From the NCBI RefSeq assembly GCF_003254575.1, contig NZ_QJUA01000003.1, positions 62,001 through 126,000 of the forward strand: a stretch of DNA of 64,000 nt, in the 5' to 3' direction. The notes below the pieces were generated by a model. That model had not been told where the DNA came from. It did no database searches and saw only the letters and a list, made by a program, of their open reading frames with translations. A program made the position numbers and the translations under genes. This DNA is from Mycobacterium kyogaense. Lineage in GTDB: Bacteria > Actinomycetota > Actinomycetes > Mycobacteriales > Mycobacteriaceae. This document shows, one piece after another, positions 10,473 through 19,904 of this stretch. Numbering within the stretch: position 1 is the first letter of the stretch; each line of letters opens with the position of its first letter.

Positions 10473-11372
10473 GTGAAGACCGAACCCATCCTCGCCGCCG
10501 GCGCAGTCCTGTGGCGCCCACAGGAATTCACGGGCTCCCCGGAAGTGGCGGTGATCCATCGGCCGCGCTACGACGACTGGTCCCTGCCCAAGGGAAAACT
10601 CGAGCGGGGAGAGACCGAACCGGTCGCCGCGGTGCGAGAGATAGAGGAGGAGACGGGCTTCCGCGCGCATCTCGGGCGCCGTCTGGCATCGGTGAGTTAC
10701 CCCGTCGGGGACACCACGAAGAGGGTCCGCTATTGGATGGCGCGCAGCGTCCGGGGTGAGTTCGCGGCGAACGAAGAGGTCGACGAACTGAAATGGCTGC
10801 CCGCCGAAGACGCGATGAGCCAGGTGCATTACTCGCTGGACCGCAAGGTGCTCCGCCGGTTCGTCAAGTTGCCGGTCGCCACCCAGACGGTGCTCGTCGT
10901 GCGGCACGCCACCGCGGGGAGCAAGTCACGCTATTCCGGCGATGACCGCAAGCGGCCGCTGGACAAGCACGGCCGCGCACAGGCTGAGTCGCTGGTGGAT
11001 CTGTTGACGGCGTTCGGCGCCGCCGAGCTGTTCGCCGCCGACCGTGTGCGCTGCCATCAAACCCTCGGACCCCTCGCCGAGGAATTGGGCGTTCCGGTGA
11101 TCACCGAAACCGCTTTGACCGCAGAGGCATACGCGGACAAGCCGAAGAGGGCCCGGCAGCGCGTGCTGGAGATCGCCGATACGACGTCTCACCCCGTGAT
11201 CTGCACGCAGGGTGAGGTCATCCCCGATCTGATCGCATGGTGGTGTGAACGCGACGGCGTGCGTCCCGACAAATCGCGCAACCGCAAGGGCAGCACGTGG
11301 GTACTCACGCTGTCCGGCGAACAGTTGATCAGCGCGGACCACATCAGTTCACCGCTGGCGCCCCCCCGCTAG
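10473..11372 (+). CDS. mutT1: MutT1: NUDIX hydrolase fused to a histidine phosphatase domain
   Basis: Known: mycobacterial MutT1 hydrolyses 8-oxo-GTP/dGTP and diadenosine polyphosphates, cleaning the nucleotide pool. Seen: 299 residues from a GTG. The NUDIX box spans residues 41-63 (GKLERGETE...REIEEETGF). A second domain begins near residue 138 with LVVRHATAG, the RHG-type phosphohistidine motif of the histidine phosphatase superfamily, so this is the two-domain form and not the short E. coli MutT. It follows ppk1; a strong hairpin after the stop separates it from convergent hupB. Confidence 0.95.
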   Translation: MKTEPILAAGAVLWRPQEFTGSPEVAVIHRPRYDDWSLPKGKLERGETEPVAAVREIEEETGFRAHLGRRLASVSYPVGDTTKRVRYWMARSVRGEFAANEEVDELKWLPAEDAMSQVHYSLDRKVLRRFVKLPVATQTVLVVRHATAGSKSRYSGDDRKRPLDKHGRAQAESLVDLLTAFGAAELFAADRVRCHQTLGPLAEELGVPVITETALTAEAYADKPKRARQRVLEIADTTSHPVICTQGEVIPDLIAWWCERDGVRPDKSRNRKGSTWVLTLSGEQLISADHISSPLAPPR

Positions 11373-11383
11373 CCCGATACGCA

Positions 11384-11415
11384 ACAACGCCGTGGGCGTG
11401 GGCCCACGGCGTTGT
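11384..11415. terminator. Bidirectional hairpin between mutT1 and hupB
   Basis: A perfect 14-bp inverted repeat (arms 11384-11397 and 11402-11415, 4-nt loop) fills the short gap between two convergent genes. There is no clear T-tract on either side, as is common for mycobacterial terminators. Confidence 0.75.
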
Positions 11416-11445
11416 CGGTGAAGCTGTGTGTGCGGTCGAAACTGC

Positions 11446-12132
11446 TTACTTGCGACCGCGCTTGGCGGGAGCCTTCTTGGCAGGGGCTGCCTTCTTGGCG
11501 GCGGTGGCCTTCTTGGCCGGAGCCTTGGTCGCGGCCTTCTTGGCCGGAGCCTTCTTGGCAGGCGCCGCCTTCTTGGCGGGGGCGGCGGCCTTCTTGGCCG
11601 GAGCCTTGGTCGCAGCCTTCTTGGCGGGAGCCTTGGTGGCGGTGGCGGCCTTCTTGGCCGGAGCCTTGGTCGCAGCCTTCTTGGCGGGAGCCTTGGTGGC
11701 GGTGGCGGCCTTCTTCGCCGGAGCCTTGGTCGCAGCCTTCTTCGCCGGAGCCTTGGTGGCGGCCTTCTTCGCCGGAGCCTTCTTGGCCGCCTTGCGGGCG
11801 GTGCTCGAAGCGGTCACGCCGCGCTTGACGGCGGGACCCTCGGCCGGAAGCTTCTGTGCGCCCGCGACAACGGCTTTGAACTGAGCGCCGGGGCGGAACG
11901 CCGGAACGGACGTCGGCTTGACCTTCACCGTCTCACCGGTGCGCGGGTTGCGGGCGACACGAGCGGCGCGGCGGCGCTGCTCGAAGACACCGAAGCCGGT
12001 GATGGTCACGCTGTCACCCTTGTGCACGGCGCGCACGATGGTGTCGACGACGTTCTCGACCGCGGCGGTCGCTTGCCGACGATCCGAGCCCAACTTCTCC
12101 GTGAGTACGTCGATGAGCTCTGCCTTGTTCAT
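11446..12132 (-). CDS. hupB: HU-type nucleoid protein with lysine-rich PAKK-repeat tail
   Basis: Binds and compacts DNA; the mycobacterial protein (HupB/Hlp/MDP1) also affects growth rate and siderophore genes (known). Seen: 228 residues from the ATG at 12132, which has a GGAGG ribosome binding site. Residues 1-90 are a standard HU fold ([38 protein letters not shown]). From about residue 100 the chain is almost entirely Ala/Lys/Pro/Thr in [13 protein letters not shown] repeats, an H1-like tail. The tail is encoded by an exact-length tandem DNA repeat (separate entry). Tail length may vary between strains. Confidence 0.97.
   Translation of the reverse strand: MNKAELIDVLTEKLGSDRRQATAAVENVVDTIVRAVHKGDSVTITGFGVFEQRRRAARVARNPRTGETVKVKPTSVPAFRPGAQFKAVVAGAQKLPAEGPAVKRGVTASSTARKAAKKAPAKKAATKAPAKKAATKAPAKKAATATKAPAKKAATKAPAKKAATATKAPAKKAATKAPAKKAAAPAKKAAPAKKAPAKKAATKAPAKKATAAKKAAPAKKAPAKRGRK
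11581..11760 (-). repeat. Three tandem 60-bp units inside hupB
   Basis: The three consecutive 60-bp blocks 11581-11640, 11641-11700 and 11701-11760 are nearly identical. The first two differ only at the second base; the third carries a few g/c swaps such as ttcttggcc to ttcttcgcc. Each encodes 20 residues of the basic tail ([20 protein letters not shown] pattern). In-frame repeats of this kind expand and contract by slippage or recombination. Confidence 0.9.
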
Positions 12133-12153
12133 GCAAAACCTCCGGGAACTGTG

Positions 12154-12208
12154 GTCCTCTTTGGACCGACTAGAGGACACGGTAAACCCATTGCCCGTTG
12201 ATTTCCAA
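12154..12208 (-). promoter_or_regulatory. hupB promoter with 5' UTR hairpin
   Basis: Reading on the minus strand: TTGGAA (12208-12203) as -35, an 18-bp spacer, and TACCGT (12184-12179) as -10, matching the mycobacterial TANNNT pattern. Expected start near 12172, about 40 nt before the ATG. The leader contains a 7-bp inverted repeat (12154-12160 with 12172-12178) ahead of the ribosome binding site. Inferred from sequence only. Confidence 0.5.
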
Positions 12209-12333
12209 GAACCACGCGCAATTTCAGAAAATCTCAGCGAACTTTTTTCAATCCGCTTGGCTCCCTTTGTGTCCTACCGGGGCGCCCCAAAAGAGGATTG
12301 CAGAGCGGATATTTCACCGCCGCCGGCCGCGGA

Positions 12334-12927
12334 TCAGGTCGTCAGAGTCCGCGGCTTCCACTCCGGGCGCCGCGCCTCATAGTCTTCGATCTGATCGAGT
12401 TTCCGCAGCGTGAGGCCGATATCGTCGAGGCCCTCCAGCAGCCGCCACGCGGTGTAGTCATCAATCTTGAACGGCACCAGCACCGTTTCCGCCGCGATGG
12501 TCCGATCTTGAAGATTGACAGTGATTTCCGTCCCCGGACGCTGCTCGATGACCTTCCACAACAATTCGACATCGTCTTGGGCGACTTCGGCCGCCAGCAG
12601 CCCGGCCTTGCCGGAGTTGCCGCGGAAGATATCGGCGAATCGTGACGAGATGACGACCCGGAAGCCGAAGTCCATCAGCGCCCAGACCGCATGCTCGCGT
12701 GACGAGCCGGTGCCGAAATCTGGCCCCGCCACCAGAACCGAACCGCGGTCGAATGGCGACTGATTGAGGACGAACGACGGATCGTTGCGCCACGCCGCGA
12801 ACAGACCGTCCTCGAATCCGGTGCGCGTCACGCGTTTCAGATACACCGCCGGAATGATCTGGTCGGTGTCGACATTGGAGCGGCGCAGCGGCACGCCGAT
12901 CCCGGTGTGAGTGGTGAATGCTTCCAT
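12334..12927 (-). CDS. leuD: 3-isopropylmalate dehydratase small subunit
   Basis: With LeuC, isomerises 2-isopropylmalate to 3-isopropylmalate in leucine synthesis. Seen: 197 residues of the swivelling aconitase domain, with [19 protein letters not shown] at residues 15-33 and the substrate loop [17 protein letters not shown]. The gene starts 16 nt after the leuC stop, the normal leuCD order. About 200 nt separate its stop from the hupB start; that gap holds the hupB promoter. Confidence 0.97.
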   Translation of the reverse strand: MEAFTTHTGIGVPLRRSNVDTDQIIPAVYLKRVTRTGFEDGLFAAWRNDPSFVLNQSPFDRGSVLVAGPDFGTGSSREHAVWALMDFGFRVVISSRFADIFRGNSGKAGLLAAEVAQDDVELLWKVIEQRPGTEITVNLQDRTIAAETVLVPFKIDDYTAWRLLEGLDDIGLTLRKLDQIEDYEARRPEWKPRTLTT

Positions 12928-12943
12928 GACGGCGTCTCCGTTA

Positions 12944-14389
<1,446 letters not shown>

Positions 14390-14395
14390 TGACGA

Positions 14396-14431
14396 TCTCA
14401 CAATCTGGGAAGCTAGTATCTCTTTGTGAGA
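14396..14431. promoter_or_regulatory. Palindromic operator candidate at the leuC / iclR-type divergent promoter
   Basis: TCTCACAA (14396-14403) and TTGTGAGA (14424-14431) form a perfect 8-bp inverted repeat with a 20-bp spacer. The right arm overlaps the regulator's GTG start. On the plus strand TAGTAT (14414-14419) fits a -10 element and would place transcription start about at that GTG, so the regulator mRNA may be leaderless. Known: the adjacent IclR protein in actinobacteria often controls leuCD. Inference: autoregulation plus leuCD control from this site. Confidence 0.55.
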
Positions 14432-15127
14432 CAGGATAGCGGTATCGGCGTGCTCGACAAAGCGGTGACGGTCCTTCACGCGGTCGCCGAGTCTCCCTGC
14501 GGTCTCGCCGATCTGTGCGACCGCACGGCCCTGCCGCGGGCGACCGCCCACCGGCTGGCCGTCGGGCTGGAAACGCACCGGCTGCTCGCACGCGACGCCG
14601 ATGGCCAGTGGTGCCTGGGCCCCGCATTGGCCGAACTGGGCAGTCATGTCCGCGATCCCCTGGTGTCGGCGGGCGCGGTGGTGCTGCCGCGCTTGCGCGA
14701 GCTGACCGGGGAGAGTGTGCAGCTCTACCGCAGGGACGGGACCGCGCGGATCTGTGTCGCGGCACTGGAACCACCTGCGGGTCTTCGCGATACGGTGCCC
14801 GTCGGCGCGCGTCTGCCGATGACCGCCGGTTCGGGGGCCAAGGTGCTGCTCGCCTACGCGGATCCGGCCACCCAGCGCAGCGTCCTGGCTGATGCGGCAT
14901 TCACCGACCGCGCTCTGGCGGAGGTACGCAAGCGCGGTTGGGCGCAGAGCGCGGCCGAACGGGAACCCGGAGTGGCGAGCGTGTCGGCACCGGTGCGCGA
15001 CGGCCGCGGTGCGGTAATCGCCGCCGTGTCGGTATCCGGACCGATCGACCGGATGGGACGGCGCCCGGGCGCACGCTGGGCCGCCGATCTGGTGGCCGCC
15101 GCGGACGCCCTGACAAGACGGCTCTGA
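14426..15127 (+). CDS. IclR-family transcriptional regulator, divergent from leuCD
   Basis: Seen: 233 residues from a GTG. The winged helix occupies about residues 1-60 ([36 protein letters not shown]) and the IclR effector domain follows ([40 protein letters not shown]). Known: the counterpart at this place in M. tuberculosis is Rv2989 and in Streptomyces is NdgR, linked to leucine/amino-acid genes. It is transcribed away from leuC across an inverted repeat. Inference: controls leuCD and possibly itself; ligand unknown. Confidence 0.9.
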   Translation: MRQDSGIGVLDKAVTVLHAVAESPCGLADLCDRTALPRATAHRLAVGLETHRLLARDADGQWCLGPALAELGSHVRDPLVSAGAVVLPRLRELTGESVQLYRRDGTARICVAALEPPAGLRDTVPVGARLPMTAGSGAKVLLAYADPATQRSVLADAAFTDRALAEVRKRGWAQSAAEREPGVASVSAPVRDGRGAVIAAVSVSGPIDRMGRRPGARWAADLVAAADALTRRL

Positions 15128-15143
15128 CCCGCCGGCTCAGACG

Positions 15144-15177
15144 AAAAAGCTCGCAGGCCCGGTAGGACCTGCGAGCT
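15144..15177 (-). terminator. Intrinsic terminator of the tRNA transcript
   Basis: A perfect 10-bp stem (15148-15157 with 15168-15177) is followed, on the minus strand, by a TTTTT run. It lies 4 nt past the 3' end of tRNA-Glu, so it ends the gltX-tRNA-direction transcript. It also lies between the convergent IclR gene and the tRNAs. Confidence 0.8.
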
Positions 15178-15181
15178 GATG

Positions 15182-15254
15182 TACCCCCGATGGGATTCGA
15201 ACCCACGCTACCGCCGTGAGAGGGCGGCGTCCTAGGCCGCTAGACGACGGGGGC
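15182..15254 (-). tRNA. gltT: tRNA-Glu (CTC)
   Basis: A 73-nt cloverleaf. The acceptor GCCCCCG pairs with CGGGGGT (G:U at the end), the anticodon stem CCGCC/GGCGG encloses the loop CTCTCAC with anticodon CTC, and the T arm contains GGTTCGAATCC. CCA is not encoded. Next to tRNA-Gln and gltX, the enzyme that charges it. Confidence 0.96.
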
Positions 15255-15318
15255 TAGAACTTGTTACGGACGGAAAGCATAGCTGAGGGACACAGTGCTG
15301 ACCTAATCCGCGCGTTGG

Positions 15319-15390
15319 CTGGGGTACCAGGACTCGAACCTAGAATGGCTGAACCAGAATCAGCTGTGTTGCCAATTACACCATACCCCA
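15319..15390 (-). tRNA. glnU: tRNA-Gln (CTG)
   Basis: A 72-nt cloverleaf. The acceptor TGGGGTA pairs with TACCCCA, the anticodon stem GCTGA/TCAGC encloses the loop TTCTGGT with anticodon CTG, and the T arm contains GGTTCGAGTCC. CCA is not encoded. In mycobacteria this tRNA is first charged with Glu by GltX and then amidated by GatCAB; both are in the window. Confidence 0.96.
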
Positions 15391-15519
15391 TTGGCAGCCC
15401 GTCACCGCAGGTCACGGGCCATTTTCCGGCCCTGGCGCCTCGCGGTTGTGCCGCGCTGCGCCGTCTTGCGAGCCGACGAGCAGACTACCAAAGATTCTCG
15501 GGTGGTTTTTCCACCCCCG

Positions 15520-16995
15520 TCACGCGGACGCTCCGGCATGGTCCCGGCCCGCGCGCAGCCGGGCCAGCGTGCGGTCCCTGCCCAGCAGTTCCAACGATTC
15601 GTACAGCGGCGGGCTGATCGATGAGCCCGTCACCGCGACACGGATGGGCCCGAACGCCTTGCGGGGCTTGAGGTCGAGCCCGTCGATCAGCGCCGCCTTG
15701 AGCGCTTCTTCGATCCGTGGGCTACTCCACTCCCCGATCGCCTCGAGAGCGCCGAGGGCGGCGTCGAGAACGGGGACCGCGTCGGGCCGCAGTTCCTTGC
15801 CCGCCGACTTCTCGTCGAGCGCGAAGGAGGCGTCGTCGAGGAACTTCAACAGCCCCCAGGCGTCGCCGAGAACGACGATCCGCGTCTGCACCAGGACGGC
15901 CGCTTCGGCGAATGCGTCGTCGTCGAGTCCGGTGTCGTGGCCGTGAGCGCGGAAGTATTCGGCGAGGCGGCGGGTGAACTCCGCGGGCTCGAGCAGCCGG
16001 ATGTGCTCGGCGTTGAGTGCGTCGGCCTTCTTCTGGTCGAACCGCGCGGGATTGGAGTTCACGTCGGCGACGTCGAAGGCCGCCACCATCTCGTCGATGC
16101 CGAACACGTCGCGGTCATCGGCGATCGACCACCCCAGCAGCGCAAGGTAGTTCAGCAGGCCCTCGGGAATGAAGCCGCGATCCCGGTGCAGGAACAGGTT
16201 CGATTGCGGGTCCCGCTTCGACAGTTTCTTGTTCCCGTCCCCCAGGACGGGCGGCAGGTGGGCGAAGCGCGGTGTGCCGTCGGCGATGCCGAGCCGCTCG
16301 AGCGCGGCATAGAGCGCCAACTGGCGCGGGGTCGACGGCAACAGATCCTCCCCCCGCAGCACGTGGGTGATCTTCATCAGTGCGTCGTCGACCGGATTGA
16401 CCAAGGTGTACAAGGGTTCTCCGTTGCCCCTGGTCAACGCGAAGTCCGGGATCGAACCAGCCGGGAACGTCGTCTCCCCACGAACCAGGTCGTCCCACGT
16501 CATGTCCGTCTCGGGCATGCGCAGCCGGATGACCGGCGAGCGGCCCTCGGCACGGAACGCCGCGCGCTGCTCGTCGGTGAGGTCGCGGTCGAAGTTGTCG
16601 TACCCCAGCTTGGGGTTGCGTCCCGCCGCGAGGTGGCGCGCTTCGACCTCCTCGGCGGTGGAGAACGCCTCGTAGGCCTCGCCGGCGTCGAGCAGCCGCT
16701 GCAGCACGTCGGTGTAGAGCTCGCGACGGCCCGACTGGCGGTAGGGCTCATAGGGTCCCCCGACCTCGGGGCCTTCGTCCCAGTCGAGGCCGAGCCAGCG
16801 CAATGCGTCCAGGAGCGCCCGGTAACTGTCCTCGCTGTCGCGCGCCGAATCGGTGTCCTCAATGCGGAACACGAATGTTCCGCCGGTGTGGCGGGCGTAG
16901 GCCCAGTTGAACAGCGCGGTGCGGATCAACCCCACGTGGGGGGTGCCCGTCGGCGACGGACAGAACCTGACTCTGACGATCGGTAGGGCGGTCAC
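15520..16995 (-). CDS. gltX: Glutamyl-tRNA synthetase
   Basis: Charges tRNA-Glu and, in organisms lacking GlnRS such as mycobacteria, also tRNA-Gln (known). Seen: 491 residues from the GTG at 16995. The class I signature is [11 protein letters not shown] (HIGH variant PHVG), and the KMSKS loop is KKLSKRD. The GTG overlaps the TGA of the upstream fumarylacetoacetase-family gene (GTGA, 4 nt), indicating translational coupling. tRNA-Gln and tRNA-Glu follow in the same direction. Confidence 0.97.
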   Translation of the reverse strand: MTALPIVRVRFCPSPTGTPHVGLIRTALFNWAYARHTGGTFVFRIEDTDSARDSEDSYRALLDALRWLGLDWDEGPEVGGPYEPYRQSGRRELYTDVLQRLLDAGEAYEAFSTAEEVEARHLAAGRNPKLGYDNFDRDLTDEQRAAFRAEGRSPVIRLRMPETDMTWDDLVRGETTFPAGSIPDFALTRGNGEPLYTLVNPVDDALMKITHVLRGEDLLPSTPRQLALYAALERLGIADGTPRFAHLPPVLGDGNKKLSKRDPQSNLFLHRDRGFIPEGLLNYLALLGWSIADDRDVFGIDEMVAAFDVADVNSNPARFDQKKADALNAEHIRLLEPAEFTRRLAEYFRAHGHDTGLDDDAFAEAAVLVQTRIVVLGDAWGLLKFLDDASFALDEKSAGKELRPDAVPVLDAALGALEAIGEWSSPRIEEALKAALIDGLDLKPRKAFGPIRVAVTGSSISPPLYESLELLGRDRTLARLRAGRDHAGASA

Positions 16996-17780
16996 TGTTT
17001 TCCTTTGCGCACAACGGGATTGGTGAGCGTTCCAATGCCCTCGATGCTGATGCTGACGGAGTCGCCGTGCTCGAGAGGTCCGACGCCCTCGGGCGTGCCG
17101 GTCAGGATCAGGTCCCCCGGCAGCAGCGTCATGACCGCCGAGATCCACTCGATGATCGCGCCGATGTCGTGGATCATCAACGATGTTCGGCTGCGCTGCT
17201 TGACCTCACCGTTGACCTCGGTGCGGATCTCGAGATCAGTTGCATCCACATCGGTGACGATCCACGGGCCGACCGGACAAAACGTGTCGTGGCCTTTGGC
17301 GCGCATCCACTGGCCGTCTTTCTTCTGCTGATCGCGCGCTGACACGTCGTTGGCAATCGTGTAGCCGAGGATGTTCTCGGCAGCCCGCGAGGCAGGAACG
17401 TCCTTGCACGGACGACCGATGACCGCAGCCAGTTCGCCCTCGAAGTGCACGGGATGCGCGTCCGCCGGCAGTTGGATCGCGGTACCCGGGCCGATGATCG
17501 CAGTGTTGGGCTTGAGGAAGATGATCGGATCCTCGAAGGTGCCGCCACCCATTTCTTCGATGTGAGCGGCGTAGTTCTTGCCCATGCAGACGACCTTGCT
17601 GGCGAGGATCGGCGCCAGCAGGCGCACATCGGCCAGCGGCCACTGCCGGCCGGTGAATGTCGGTGTGCCGAAGGGATGCTCGGCGATCTCCCGGGCGATG
17701 GCTTCACCGGGCTCGTCGACCGGCCCTTCGATGGACACGAAAGCCACGCCATCCGGGCTGGCGATTCGACCAAGACGCAT
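16992..17780 (-). CDS. Fumarylacetoacetate hydrolase family protein
   Basis: Seen: 262 residues from the ATG at 17780. The FAH C-terminal fold is clear: [14 protein letters not shown], metal ligands in [27 protein letters not shown], and [15 protein letters not shown]. Known: the family includes hydrolases, decarboxylases and isomerases acting on 2-keto acids and acylpyruvates; the M. tuberculosis equivalent (Rv2993c) has no firm substrate. It overlaps gltX by 4 nt. The exact reaction cannot be assigned from sequence. Confidence 0.9.
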   Translation of the reverse strand: MRLGRIASPDGVAFVSIEGPVDEPGEAIAREIAEHPFGTPTFTGRQWPLADVRLLAPILASKVVCMGKNYAAHIEEMGGGTFEDPIIFLKPNTAIIGPGTAIQLPADAHPVHFEGELAAVIGRPCKDVPASRAAENILGYTIANDVSARDQQKKDGQWMRAKGHDTFCPVGPWIVTDVDATDLEIRTEVNGEVKQRSRTSLMIHDIGAIIEWISAVMTLLPGDLILTGTPEGVGPLEHGDSVSISIEGIGTLTNPVVRKGKQ

Positions 17781-17826
17781 GGGGCTCAGCCTAGCGGCAG
17801 CGCCGGCCGCCGCGGCAAGCGCACAG

Positions 17827-17878
17827 CTCACATACCGGTAGTCTCACATACTGAGATATGGGTTCTGCATATTGAGAC
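17827..17878. promoter_or_regulatory. Cluster of direct and inverted repeats upstream of the MFS gene
   Basis: CTCACATAC occurs at 17827-17835 and 17843-17851; CATAcTGAGA/CATAtTGAGA at 17847-17856 and 17868-17877 (21 bp apart, two helical turns). TCTCA/TGAGA (17842-17846, 17852-17856) is a perfect inverted repeat, as are ATATG/CATAT (17856-17860, 17868-17872) and GTCTCA/TGAGAC (17841-17846, 17873-17878). Likely an operator array between the divergent FAH and MFS genes; the regulator is unknown. Confidence 0.5.
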
Positions 17879-17898
17879 GTTCGTGCCACGATGGCCAG

Positions 17899-19137
17899 AT
17901 GAACCCCGCCTCGATCAGCACCGCACGCCGATGGTCAATGCTGATCGTCGCTCTCGGCGCCACGTTGTGCGCCAACGTGTTCATCAACGGTGTGGCCTTT
18001 CTCATACCGACGCTGCATCGGGAACGCGGCCTCGACCTCGCGCAGGCCGGCCTGATGTCGGCGCTGCCCAGCCTCGGAATGGTGGTGACGCTGATCGCCT
18101 GGGGCTATGTGGTCGACCGCTTCGGCGAGCGCACCGTGTTGACCCTGGGTTCCGCGTTGACCGCGGCCGCCGGCTTCGGCGCCGCATCGGCGGACTCGTT
18201 ACCTGCGGTCGGGGCTTTCCTCTTCCTCGGCGGCATGGCGGCGGCGAGCAGCAACACTGCCAGTGGACGCCTCGTGGTGGGCTGGTTCGCCGCGGAGAAG
18301 CGGGGCCTGGTCATGGGGATCCGCCAGACCGCGCAGCCGCTCGGCGTCGGACTCGGCGCCCTGGTGATTCCGCGACTGGCCGAATCCCGCGGGGTGTCGG
18401 GCGCGCTGCTGTTTCCCGCTGTGGTCTGCGCCGCCGCGGCCGTCGTGTGCGCCGTCGCGGTGCTGGACCCACCGCGGCCCGCACGCGCGGAAGCCAGTGA
18501 CGCCGACCTCGCCAACCCGTACCGGGGTTCGTCACTACTGGTGCGCATCCATCTCACCTCGCTGCTGCTGGTGGCTCCGCAGGCGATGGTGTGGACGTTC
18601 ACGCTGGCCTGGTTGATCACCGACCGGGGATGGTCCGCCGGGTCCGCCGGCGCGATGGTCACCGTCGCACAGCTTTTCGGCGCCGGCGGGCGCATCGCCG
18701 CGGGCCGATGGTCGGACTTCACGCTGCGCCGGTCCGGCGACGTGCTGAGCTCTCGAATGAGACCCATCCGGACGATCGCCGCGGCCGCCGCCGTGTCGAT
18801 GGGGCTGCTGGCGCTGACCGACTGGCTGGACTCCCCGATCAGTGTCGCGCTGATGGTCGTCGCATCGGTGGTCACGGTGTCCGACAACGGGTTGGCCTTC
18901 ACCGCGATCGCCGAGATCGCGGGGCCGTTCTGGAGCGGCCGCGCGCTGGGCACGCAGAACACCACGCGGCTGCTCACCGCCGGTGTCACACCGCCGTTGT
19001 TCGGGGCGCTGATCGGCGCGGCCGGTTACCCGGCGGCGTTCGCGGTGTGTGCGCTCATCCCCCTGCTGGCGATCCCGGCGGTGCCCGCGACGCGCTCGAG
19101 ATTCTCCGCACAGCGCAGCAGCGACACCGCGAGCTGA
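17899..19137 (+). CDS. Major facilitator superfamily transporter (Rv2994-like)
   Basis: Seen: 412 residues from the ATG at 17899, with about twelve hydrophobic segments. The MFS loop 2-3 signature is present as GYVVDRFGERTVLTLG, and a central charged loop (DPPRPARAEASDADL) divides two six-helix halves. Known: family members exchange or export small molecules with proton coupling; Rv2994 has no proven substrate. Its 3' end overlaps the MarR gene on the opposite strand by 112 nt. The promoter region carries a dense repeat cluster, so regulation is probably specific. Confidence 0.88.
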   Translation: MNPASISTARRWSMLIVALGATLCANVFINGVAFLIPTLHRERGLDLAQAGLMSALPSLGMVVTLIAWGYVVDRFGERTVLTLGSALTAAAGFGAASADSLPAVGAFLFLGGMAAASSNTASGRLVVGWFAAEKRGLVMGIRQTAQPLGVGLGALVIPRLAESRGVSGALLFPAVVCAAAAVVCAVAVLDPPRPARAEASDADLANPYRGSSLLVRIHLTSLLLVAPQAMVWTFTLAWLITDRGWSAGSAGAMVTVAQLFGAGGRIAAGRWSDFTLRRSGDVLSSRMRPIRTIAAAAAVSMGLLALTDWLDSPISVALMVVASVVTVSDNGLAFTAIAEIAGPFWSGRALGTQNTTRLLTAGVTPPLFGALIGAAGYPAAFAVCALIPLLAIPAVPATRSRFSAQRSSDTAS

Positions 19138-19514
19138 CGGCGCTCTGCCGCCGGCATGCCCTCGGTCATGGACGCGTCCACGGCGCCCACCGCGTCGTGC
19201 GCTGCGGAGAGCTGCGCCATTCCCTGGGCGGTGAGCTCCAACGCACGCGCCCGGCCAGGTCGACTCGTCGCCGCGTCGGCCACGAGGCCGCCGGCACGCA
19301 GTGTCGCGAGGAGATCCTGAAGAGACTGCCGGGTGACAAAACACAGGCGGGCGAGTTCGGCCGCGGATGCGTCGGGGTGATCTGCGAGCGCGCGCAGCAC
19401 CGCGTACTGGGACATCGAGACGCCGGTGGGGCGCAATGCCGTGTCGCACGTCCGGCGCAGCGACTGCTGAACGCGTTTGACCAGATATCCGACCGCATTC
19501 TCGACATCCGTCAT
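19026..19514 (-). CDS. MarR-family transcriptional regulator
   Basis: Seen: 162 residues from the ATG at 19514. The winged helix is recognisable: SMSQYAVLRALADHPDASAAELARLCFVTRQSLQDLLATLRAGGLV, with the wing ATSRPGRARALELTAQG. Known: MarR dimers usually bind 16-20 bp palindromes and are released by small aromatic or oxidising ligands. It is divergent from the small monooxygenase-like gene, and the shared 63-bp region holds a 12-bp imperfect inverted repeat. Its last 37 codons run antisense into the MFS gene. Confidence 0.9.
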   Translation of the reverse strand: MTDVENAVGYLVKRVQQSLRRTCDTALRPTGVSMSQYAVLRALADHPDASAAELARLCFVTRQSLQDLLATLRAGGLVADAATSRPGRARALELTAQGMAQLSAAHDAVGAVDASMTEGMPAAERRQLAVSLLRCAENLERVAGTAGIASRGMSAHTANAAG

Positions 19515-19516
19515 GA

Positions 19517-19561
19517 CAGGAACCTTACACGGAGGTACTGTGGGCTCAAGTAAGGAACCTG
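19517..19561. promoter_or_regulatory. Inverted repeat in the MarR / monooxygenase divergent promoter
   Basis: CAGGAACCTTAC (19517-19528) and GTAAGGAACCTG (19550-19561) are reverse complements at 10 of 12 positions. The left arm begins 3 nt upstream of the MarR ATG codon; the right arm lies 17 nt before the other start. A fitting binding site for the MarR protein, repressing both genes. Confidence 0.55.
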
Positions 19562-19577
19562 ACATATAGGAGACAGC

Positions 19578-19904
19578 ATGCCCACGATCGAGCCGAACAG
19601 CCGATGGACCACGTTGATCAACGTGTTCACGGTGGCACCCGAACGCGCCGAGGAACTCGCCGGTGTTCTCACCCACGCCACCGAGGAGGTCATGCGCGAT
19701 CTGCCGGGATTCGGTTCTGCGAGCATTCACATCAGCCTCGACCGCACGCGCGTCGTGAACTATGCGCAGTGGGACAGCGCCGAATCATTCATCGCGATGC
19801 AGTCGAATCCTGCTGCACGGGAACACATGACGGTGGCCGCCGGCATCGCCGAAGACTTTCGGCCGCACCTTTACGAGGTGGTGTCGGTCCACGAGCGCGC
19901 CTGA
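19578..19904 (+). CDS. Antibiotic biosynthesis monooxygenase (ABM) family protein
   Basis: Seen: 108 residues of the dimeric alpha-beta barrel fold (STLINVFTVAPERAEELAGVL-type start, then SASIHISLDRTRVVNYAQWDSAESF). Preceded by an AGGAGA ribosome binding site. Known: ABM-domain proteins oxidise quinols or other aromatics without cofactor, or degrade haem in some cases; many are of unknown function. No haem-ligand signature recognised. Divergent from and probably controlled by the MarR gene. Ends inside a 34-nt convergent overlap with the next gene. Confidence 0.85.
   Translation: MPTIEPNSRWTTLINVFTVAPERAEELAGVLTHATEEVMRDLPGFGSASIHISLDRTRVVNYAQWDSAESFIAMQSNPAAREHMTVAAGIAEDFRPHLYEVVSVHERA

Noticed and set aside
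11581..11760. Regular 60-bp repeats considered as a CRISPR or satellite array
   Set aside because: The units are contiguous without spacers and in frame within hupB, encoding its known basic tail.
11297..11884. Ala/Gly/Leu-rich plus-strand frames opposite hupB
   Set aside because: They are translations of the complementary strand of the hupB tail repeats; low complexity only.
15391..15519. GGGTGG-TTTTT-CCACCC hairpin after gltX as a strong terminator
   Set aside because: The stem is only 6 bp with an A/T loop and no trailing T-run; the tRNAs follow on the same strand, so it was not called.
16996..17200. T-box or other aminoacylation-sensing leader before gltX
   Set aside because: gltX starts within a 4-nt overlap of the upstream gene, leaving no leader.
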